Assembly: GCA_944322775.1 (NCBI GenBank)
Contig: CALUQA010000075.1
Span: 1 to 15,847 of the forward strand
Length of the DNA stretch: 15,847 nt
Origin: an uncultured Elusimicrobiales bacterium
GTDB lineage: Bacteria; Elusimicrobiota; Elusimicrobia; Elusimicrobiales; Elusimicrobiaceae
Direction: 5' to 3'
Position numbers and translations under genes: made by a program. The notes beneath the pieces are model-generated. The model saw nothing but the letters and a program-made list of their open reading frames with translations. It did not search any database and was not told the origin of the DNA. The stretch's first letter is position 1. Each line of letters begins with the position of its first letter. Positions 14,319 through 15,847 of the stretch are shown here, piece after piece.

Positions 14319-15510
14319 CGCTTGCTCCTAACACAACCGCCGCATTGCAGCCGCCAAACGCCAGCGAGTCCGACACGGCAAAGCGTTTGGCAATCGGTGT
14401 GTTTTTCGTCGTAGGGATTAAATGCAAGTTTTCGTCTGGCTCTTCAAAGCCGACGGTGGCGGGCAGCATACGTTCTTTTAATGCCTGCAAAGAAAGCACC
14501 GCTTCCACCGCGCCGGCCGCACCCAGCGTGTGCCCCGTAACGCCTTTAGAGCCCCACACCGGCACCCCGGGCAGTATGGCTTGGCAGGCCGTAGCTTCGG
14601 CCAAGTCATTGGCTTGGCTGGCCGTTCCGTGCACGTTGACGAAAGCCAAATCTTGCGGGGTTAAACCCGCTTGGCGCATGGCAAAGGCAAACGCCCGCTG
14701 CAGCCCCAGCCCCTGCGGCTGCGGCGCCGTGGGGTGAAAGCCGTCTGCGGCGTTGCCGTAGCCCAGCACATAACCTTGGCAGGGCAGGTGTAAATCTTTA
14801 GCCAGCTGCGGATGTGTAAGCAATAAAGCTGCGGCGCCTTCTCCCAAGTTAATGCCCGTGCGATTTTTGCTGAAAGGCTTGCACCGCTGCGGGGTGGACA
14901 CCAACAGGCGGATAAACCCGTCATAAGGGCTTTGGCTTATTTCGTCCGTGCCGCCGCACAGCACGGCATCGCACAGGCCGGTTTCTATCCAGCTTTTGGC
15001 CAGGCCGACGGCGTCCGTGCCGCCTGCACAAGCCGTCACCACCGTTTGAAACGGGCCGCTAAAGCCAAAGTATTGGCTTATCCATTGGGCCAGCGGGCTG
15101 GACAGATAATCATATAAACCGTCCACATCGGTGGAAGTAAAGTGGCCGGTTTTCCAATTTTTGTATATTTCAAAACAGTGAAAAGACGGATGAACCGAAG
15201 CCCCCACCACTACGCCCACCCGTTTGGCGTTTAACTGCTGCGGGGTTATGCCCGCCTGGGCAAAAGCCTGTTTGGCGGCCTGAACAAAAAAGAATTGGCT
15301 GTAAGTTATATCCGCCGGTTTGCCTTCACAGTCGGCAGGCGGAACCATAAATACCGGGAATTTGGACGTATACGTGCTGCATACGCGCGCAGCAGGCAAC
15401 GCAAAGTACGCGCGGCCCGTAAGGGCCCCGTCAAATGCCGATGAGACATCGCTGCCGCACGCACACAAAAGCCCCAGACCGGCAACCGGTACTTTAAAGG
15501 AAGAAGTCAT
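14308..15510 (-). CDS. Beta-ketoacyl-ACP synthase (FabF/type II polyketide KS-like)
   Basis: A full 400-residue condensing enzyme of the FabF type. The catalytic triad is complete: Cys161 in VVTACAGGTDAVG, His294 in VNVHGTASQANDLAEA and His327 in KGVTGHTLGAAGA, with Lys322 conserved and the closing SLAFGGCNAAVVLG. It would add two-carbon units from malonyl-ACP to an acyl chain on the ACP. Its start overlaps the ACP stop in an ATGA (4 bases), with no strong Shine-Dalgarno sequence, so translation is likely coupled to the ACP. Its end overlaps the chain-length-factor-like gene. The position next to ACP, Gln-for-Cys partner and aryl ligase makes a role in secondary metabolism, not general fatty acid synthesis, the better reading. 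The nearest relatives by arrangement would be the aryl polyene or dialkylresorcinol ketosynthases. Confidence 0.93.
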   Translation of the reverse strand: MTSSFKVPVAGLGLLCACGSDVSSAFDGALTGRAYFALPAARVCSTYTSKFPVFMVPPADCEGKPADITYSQFFFVQAAKQAFAQAGITPQQLNAKRVGVVVGASVHPSFHCFEIYKNWKTGHFTSTDVDGLYDYLSSPLAQWISQYFGFSGPFQTVVTACAGGTDAVGLAKSWIETGLCDAVLCGGTDEISQSPYDGFIRLLVSTPQRCKPFSKNRTGINLGEGAAALLLTHPQLAKDLHLPCQGYVLGYGNAADGFHPTAPQPQGLGLQRAFAFAMRQAGLTPQDLAFVNVHGTASQANDLAEATACQAILPGVPVWGSKGVTGHTLGAAGAVEAVLSLQALKERMLPATVGFEEPDENLHLIPTTKNTPIAKRFAVSDSLAFGGCNAAVVLGASDAA

Positions 15511-15770
15511 TTTTTACGGTTTTTTTCAATATAATCGGCCAGCGTGCCCAAGGTTTTGAATATTTCGCGGCCCTGTTGGGTGTTTTCTACGATAATGCCG
15601 TACTTCTTTTGCAACAGCATAATCAATTCCACCGCGTCCAGGCTGTCTAGGCACAGGCCCGTATCGCCAAAGATGGCGTCATCGGCCCCAAAGCCGGAAA
15701 TGTCATTTCCGCCCAGGTCAATATTGGCGGCAATAAGCTGTTTGATTTCATCTATCGTTTGTTGTTGCAT
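15507..15770 (-). CDS. Acyl carrier protein, stand-alone
   Basis: An 87-residue acidic carrier protein. The phosphopantetheine site is LDSLDAVEL, with Ser43 as the modified residue, followed by the typical helix LIMLLQKKYGI and a closing TLADYIEK helix. It would be converted to the holo form by a phosphopantetheinyl transferase encoded elsewhere. The ATG at 15770 is chosen because GGTGG lies 7 bases upstream; a TTG at 15788 would add six residues. It is the first gene of the leftward operon and its stop overlaps the ketosynthase start. It is the probable carrier for the chain primed by the ligase and extended by the ketosynthase, and the probable donor for the NRPS condensation domain. Confidence 0.92.
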   Translation of the reverse strand: MQQQTIDEIKQLIAANIDLGGNDISGFGADDAIFGDTGLCLDSLDAVELIMLLQKKYGIIVENTQQGREIFKTLGTLADYIEKNRKK

Positions 15771-15814
15771 AAAGGTTCCACCAATCAAAATAATTAAAAA
15801 ACTGATACGGATAT

Positions 15815-15842
15815 TTTATACAAAATTTTGTAAGCCCGTCTA
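15815..15842 (-). promoter_or_regulatory. Putative promoter of the biosynthetic operon
   Basis: On the minus strand TAGACG (15842 to 15837, four of six) and TATAAA (15820 to 15815, five of six) are separated by 16 bases. Transcription would start near 15808, about 38 bases before the ACP start. The window ends just upstream, so an earlier promoter cannot be excluded. Confidence 0.45.
15819..15832. promoter_or_regulatory. 14-bp perfect palindrome, candidate operator
   Basis: TACAAAATTTTGTA is a perfect palindrome lying in the spacer and touching the -10 box of the predicted ACP promoter. A dimeric regulator bound there would block RNA polymerase. The regulator is not identifiable; the sequence is AT-rich, so chance is possible. 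Confidence 0.4.
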
Positions 15843-15847
15843 TAAAT

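Noticed and set aside
1..15847. CRISPR arrays, rRNA genes, insertion-sequence transposases or integrases
   Set aside because: No regularly spaced repeats, rRNA-like stretches or transposase/integrase motifs were seen on either strand.

Overview
The window is bacterial chromosome of moderate G+C content and reads as two blocks. The left block (1 to about 4800) is housekeeping and accessory DNA. It holds the 3' end of a PiT-family phosphate transporter with its terminator, a short MerR-type regulator and two tandem proline tRNA genes (anticodons GGG and CGG). A 2.7-kb insert-like segment follows with two unrelated protein genes, then a leftward gene for an exported TraB/TIKI-like protein. I cannot name the species. 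The style (single short transcription units, mixed gut-type gene content, DUF4424 and TraB-like exported proteins) would fit an Elusimicrobiota-like or other Gram-negative anaerobe, but that is a weak inference.

The right block (15770 down to 5023, all on the minus strand) is a compact biosynthetic cluster of seven genes. In transcription order these are a stand-alone acyl carrier protein, a catalytically complete ketosynthase, a half-length ketosynthase homologue with Gln in place of the active-site Cys (chain-length-factor-like), a short AMP-forming acyl/aryl ligase, a GNAT acetyltransferase, a 1845-residue NRPS and an MFS exporter. Most junctions overlap by 4 to 14 bases; the one gap of 155 bases, before the GNAT gene, divides the cluster into a carrier/ketosynthase/ligase half and a GNAT/NRPS/exporter half. 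The NRPS architecture is unusual: ATP-grasp ligase, a truncated adenylation-domain fragment, condensation, full adenylation, PCP and thioesterase. A workable model is that the ligase primes the ACP, the ketosynthase pair extends it, the condensation domain joins the acyl chain to an amino acid held on the PCP, the thioesterase releases it, and the MFS protein exports it. The ATP-grasp domain would add another amide bond. No ketoreductase, dehydratase or acyltransferase lies in the window.

Regulatory and structural signals include a 24-bp direct repeat made of the 3' end of the second tRNA-Pro plus half of its terminator, found again at 3762-3785 and bracketing the insert-like segment. Three genes have a near-consensus -10 box exactly 6 bases before the ATG and no Shine-Dalgarno sequence, which suggests leaderless mRNAs. 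An orphan promoter/hairpin/U-run unit at 4815-4906 could encode a small RNA. A perfect 14-bp palindrome sits in the probable promoter of the biosynthetic cluster.
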